A stretch of 15,323 bases of DNA from Pseudomonadota bacterium (GTDB taxonomy: Bacteria > Pseudomonadota > Gammaproteobacteria > Burkholderiales > Burkholderiaceae_B): NCBI GenBank assembly GCA_023387815.1, contig JAEWHK010000027.1:1-15323 (forward strand), given 5' to 3'. Shown here one piece after another: positions 13,306-15,323 of the stretch. Each line of letters starts with the position of its first letter. Within the stretch, counting starts at the first letter, position 1. The position numbers were made by a program, and so were the translations under genes. The notes beneath the pieces are model-generated. The model was not told where the DNA came from, searched no databases, and worked only from the letters and a program-made list of their open reading frames with translations.

Positions 13306-14064
13306 CTAGGACAACGTCTTCAGAAACGCTTCGTCTTCGCGGGTCAGCCAGCCCTTTTCCCGGGCGGCTTCAATCAGATCCGGGCGGCGCCTTGCGGTGA
13401 GCCGCAGCGACGCCTCGCGCCGCCAGCGGGCAATGTTTTTATGATGCCCTGAGGACAGGACGGCCGGCACCGGCACATCGTTAAAATTGTCGGGCCGTGT
13501 GTAATGCGGACTGTCGAGCAGGCCGGATATGGAAGACTGAAAGGAATCCTGAATGGCAGAGTCTGCGGTATGCAGCACCTCGGGCAACAGACGGACGACT
13601 GCATCCATCACAGCCATGGCGGCAATTTCTCCACCTGAAAGCACGAAATCGCCTATGGACAATTCTTCGTCCACATATTGATCGATAAAACGCTGATCTA
13701 TGCCCTCATAACGGCCGCAAAGCAGTATTGCGCCGGGTCGCTGCGCGAGTTCGTGAGCGACCGTCTGATCAAAGCGCCTTCCTGCCGGACTCATCAGAAT
13801 AAGGGGCAGGCGCGGTGCGCCTTCGGTTTCCTGCTGTCGCCGGGCAGCGTTCAGTGCATGCTCCAGCGGCTGACTGAGCATAACCATGCCCGGCCCGCCA
13901 CCGTAAGGTCGATCATCAACGGTTTTATGGACATCACTGGTGTAGTCTCTGGGGTTCCAGGTATTGAGCGACCAGATGCCCTGACGGTGCGCCCTTCCCG
14001 TTACGCCAGAATCACTGACTGCGGTGAACAGCTCAGGAAAAAGCGTGATGACGTCAAAGCGCAT
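13306..14064 (-). CDS. trmD: tRNA (guanine(37)-N1)-methyltransferase TrmD
   Basis: TrmD is a SPOUT methyltransferase that makes m1G37 next to the anticodon of several tRNAs and prevents +1 frameshifting. At 252 residues it matches E. coli (255). Visible signatures are MRFDVITLFPELF at the start, RPYGGGPGMVM at about 52-62, and the SAM-binding trefoil-knot segments MSPAG (91-95), LLCGRYEGID (114-123) and SIGDFVLSGGE (136-146). The catalytic Asp equivalent is D173 (QDSF), followed by LLDSPHYTRP. Its ATG overlaps the rimM stop in an ATGA junction, so translation is coupled. A terminator follows; rplS is not next. Confidence 0.97.
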   Translation of the reverse strand: MRFDVITLFPELFTAVSDSGVTGRAHRQGIWSLNTWNPRDYTSDVHKTVDDRPYGGGPGMVMLSQPLEHALNAARRQQETEGAPRLPLILMSPAGRRFDQTVAHELAQRPGAILLCGRYEGIDQRFIDQYVDEELSIGDFVLSGGEIAAMAVMDAVVRLLPEVLHTADSAIQDSFQSSISGLLDSPHYTRPDNFNDVPVPAVLSSGHHKNIARWRREASLRLTARRRPDLIEAAREKGWLTREDEAFLKTLS

Positions 14065-14654
14065 CAGAAATCCAGCGGGAATCGGGTAACGATGCGACGA
14101 TTTGCCACATCAACTTCAGGGACATGCTCGCTGACAAACGGAACCAGCCATTCCCGTACGCGACCTTTGGCATCCAGAATCGGGGCAGGCTCATTTTGCT
14201 CGCTCAACTGATGACGACCGACGCGCAGTACGCCATGCGCGCCATTGTCCATGACTTCCAGAACAACGCCAGCCAGCTCGCCAGTCTGTTCCAGATAAAC
14301 GTGACTTCCTATCAGATCAACCCAATAGTATTCATCTTCAGGAGCGGATGGAAACAGGCTGCGCTGAGCGAAAACCGATGTGCCTTTCATGGCTTCGGCC
14401 TGATCCCGGTCCGTAACGCCCTCGAGCGCCGCAACCAGATCACTACCCTGCTCCCGTACGCGCTGGGCTTTTACCCGGCTATGCGCCGTCTGCAGTGACC
14501 CGTCGCGTGGAGAAACGCGTGCAAGCCACCACTCACCGATATCCAGGAGCGCACTTCGATCGTCGGTATAAGGCTGAATCTTCACCATACCTTTTACGCC
14601 GTAGGCAGAAACGATACGGCCAAGTTCAACCAGATCCTCGGGTGCTGCACTCAT
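14064..14654 (-). CDS. rimM: 16S rRNA processing / 30S maturation protein RimM
   Basis: RimM assists maturation of the 30S head domain and binds ribosomal protein S19. The start is ATG at 14654, preceded by GGAG at five bases, giving 196 residues. Upstream codons in the same frame, up to 14702, lack a Shine-Dalgarno and family similarity. The N-terminal RimM domain shows LVELGRIVSAYGVKGMVKI at about 8-26. The C-terminal PRC-barrel includes DEYYWVDLIGSHVYLEQTG and ends in the conserved VPFVSEHVPEVDVANRRI. The gene overlaps trmD downstream. It is separated from rpsP by 394 bp, which is unusually far. Confidence 0.95.
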   Translation of the reverse strand: MSAAPEDLVELGRIVSAYGVKGMVKIQPYTDDRSALLDIGEWWLARVSPRDGSLQTAHSRVKAQRVREQGSDLVAALEGVTDRDQAEAMKGTSVFAQRSLFPSAPEDEYYWVDLIGSHVYLEQTGELAGVVLEVMDNGAHGVLRVGRHQLSEQNEPAPILDAKGRVREWLVPFVSEHVPEVDVANRRIVTRFPLDF

Positions 14655-14815
14655 GCGGGCTCCAGGCAATAAATTGTGAAAAAAAGCGAATCTTAACAAC
14701 ACCGCCGCGCTCGTACCAGACCAGTCAGGGTCAATGGGCCCAACGGAATCATACTCCGGTCATGCCGTCGCACGGTCCGACAGCAAAAACGCTAACGGCA
14801 AACACAGTGCTATAA

Positions 14816-14861
14816 GAAAATACCACGCTATTGGAAAATACGGGAAAACACGAGAAAACAC
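14816..14861. repeat. Short repeats GAAAAYAC, three in 10-bp phase
   Basis: GAAAATAC at 14834-14841, GAAAACAC at 14844-14851 and GAAAACAC at 14854-14861 are spaced exactly 10 bases apart. A further GAAAATAC is at 14816-14823. Helically phased A4 tracts are expected to bend DNA. They lie upstream of rimM-trmD and could form a bent upstream promoter element or protein-binding array. Confidence 0.5.
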
Positions 14862-14873
14862 AGCGCAAATGGC

Positions 14874-14897
14874 AAAGCCCCGGCGAATCGCCAGGGC
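14874..14897 (-). terminator. Hairpin downstream of rpsP, probable terminator or attenuator
   Basis: On the - strand, GCCCTGGCG (14897-14889) pairs with CGCCGGGGC (14885-14877), nine pairs including one wobble, with an ATT loop. A short T3 follows (14876-14874). It lies about 150 bases after the rpsP stop and would reduce or stop read-through into rimM-trmD. Confidence 0.6.
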
Positions 14898-15048
14898 CTG
14901 AGCCAGCTTGGTGTCTATCAGGACACCCACATAAACAACACTGACGCCCGGTTCAGATGCATAGTTTCAATACAAAACTTTCAGCAATACATAAACCTGG
15001 CTGCGCGTCACAGACTGACTTGTGATTCAAGCCAATCGGCACACTGCA

Positions 15049-15306
15049 TCAGGCGTTGGTTGCTTTTGCTGAGTATTCTTTAACCAGACGGGCAACAGCA
15101 GGAGACAGCTGAGCGCCGTTGTCAACCCAGTGCGTAACGCGGTCAAGGGCAACGCGCAGTGCTTCTGTGCCTTCTTTGGCAACAGGATTGTAAAAGCCAA
15201 CGCGCTCGATGAAACGGCCATCGCGACGGTTGCGTGAATCAGCAGCAACCAGATTGTAGAACGGACGTTTTTTTGAGCCACCGCGGGCCAGACGAATAAC
15301 CACCAT
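15049..15306 (-). CDS. rpsP: 30S ribosomal protein S16
   Basis: S16 is a primary-binding protein of the small ribosomal subunit, needed for 30S assembly. The 85-residue protein begins MVVIRLARGGSKKRPFYNLV and contains ADSRNRRDGRFIERVGFYNP, both hallmarks of the family. Length is normal (82 in E. coli). The ATG at 15306 is preceded by AAAGG about eight bases upstream, just inside the window edge. In most proteobacteria rimM follows within tens of bases; here it does not. The promoter lies outside the window. Confidence 0.97.
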   Translation of the reverse strand: MVVIRLARGGSKKRPFYNLVAADSRNRRDGRFIERVGFYNPVAKEGTEALRVALDRVTHWVDNGAQLSPAVARLVKEYSAKATNA

Positions 15307-15323
15307 AGGTAGACCTTTGTGAA

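Larger units (their letters stand above)
14655..15048. other. 394-bp gap between rpsP and rimM
   Basis: I see no credible ORF on either strand. Reading in the - direction, a terminator-like hairpin stands at 14874-14897. Next come three phased GAAAAYAC copies (14834-14861) and a lone one at 14816. A weak promoter candidate on the - strand is TTTCCA, a 17-base spacer and TATAGC, near 14811-14840. A T7 run lies about 20 bases upstream of the rimM start. The stretch just after rpsP (about 14900-15048) shows nothing I can interpret. Confidence 0.4.

Noticed and set aside
14816..14861. Possible CRISPR-like array from the GAAAAYAC repeats
   Set aside because: Units are only 8 bases with 2-base spacers in a single helical phase; there are no long repeats, spacers or cas genes.
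1..15323. A mobile element, defence island or other wholly new multi-gene system
   Set aside because: Every long gene belongs to a familiar housekeeping family, and I saw no transposase, integrase, attachment site, tRNA or abrupt base-composition change. Novelty, if any, is in the intergenic elements listed.

Overview
The window is a stretch of ordinary chromosomal backbone from a Gram-negative bacterium. It is most likely a betaproteobacterium of the order Burkholderiales, and the protein style suggests Alcaligenaceae. That placement is inferred from three things: the isc operon with a low-molecular-weight phosphatase gene just upstream of iscR, the wording of proteins such as IscR, LysS and RF2, and the moderate GC content. 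No sequence search could be run. The left part (1-5852) is read on the + strand and almost everything from 5900 to 15306 on the - strand, so the two blocks converge near 5860-5900.

+ strand block. It opens with the 3' part of prfB (release factor 2). One base later comes a short-chain dehydrogenase, then lysS (class II lysyl-tRNA synthetase), which ends at a textbook intrinsic terminator. Next stands phoX, a Tat-exported DUF839 phosphatase with a Pho-box-like element upstream and a strong hairpin downstream. Behind phoX lie a degenerate 17-bp tandem repeat and a 56-codon ORF for a small secreted peptide, preceded by a perfect TATAAT.

- strand block, in transcription order from the right. rpsP (S16) is followed by a terminator-like hairpin and an unusually long 394-bp gap, then by overlapping rimM and trmD. 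rplS, which normally completes this operon, is not present; a luciferase-like flavin oxidoreductase with its own promoter lies there instead. A 302-bp AT-rich intergenic region follows, holding a large imperfect inverted repeat. Then come a low-molecular-weight protein tyrosine phosphatase and the complete iron-sulfur operon iscR-iscS-iscU-iscA-hscB-hscA-fdx. The isc operon has a recognisable IscR type-1 operator over its -10 region.

Functionally the window combines translation (RF2, LysRS, S16, RimM, TrmD), housekeeping Fe-S cluster assembly with IscR feedback control, and phosphate scavenging by PhoX. I found no mobile element, CRISPR array, defence island, tRNA or rRNA gene. The parts not explained by known genes are intergenic: the inverted repeat at 12081-12153, the tandem repeat at 5500-5597, the secreted mini-protein at 5682-5852, and the repeat-bearing rpsP-rimM gap.
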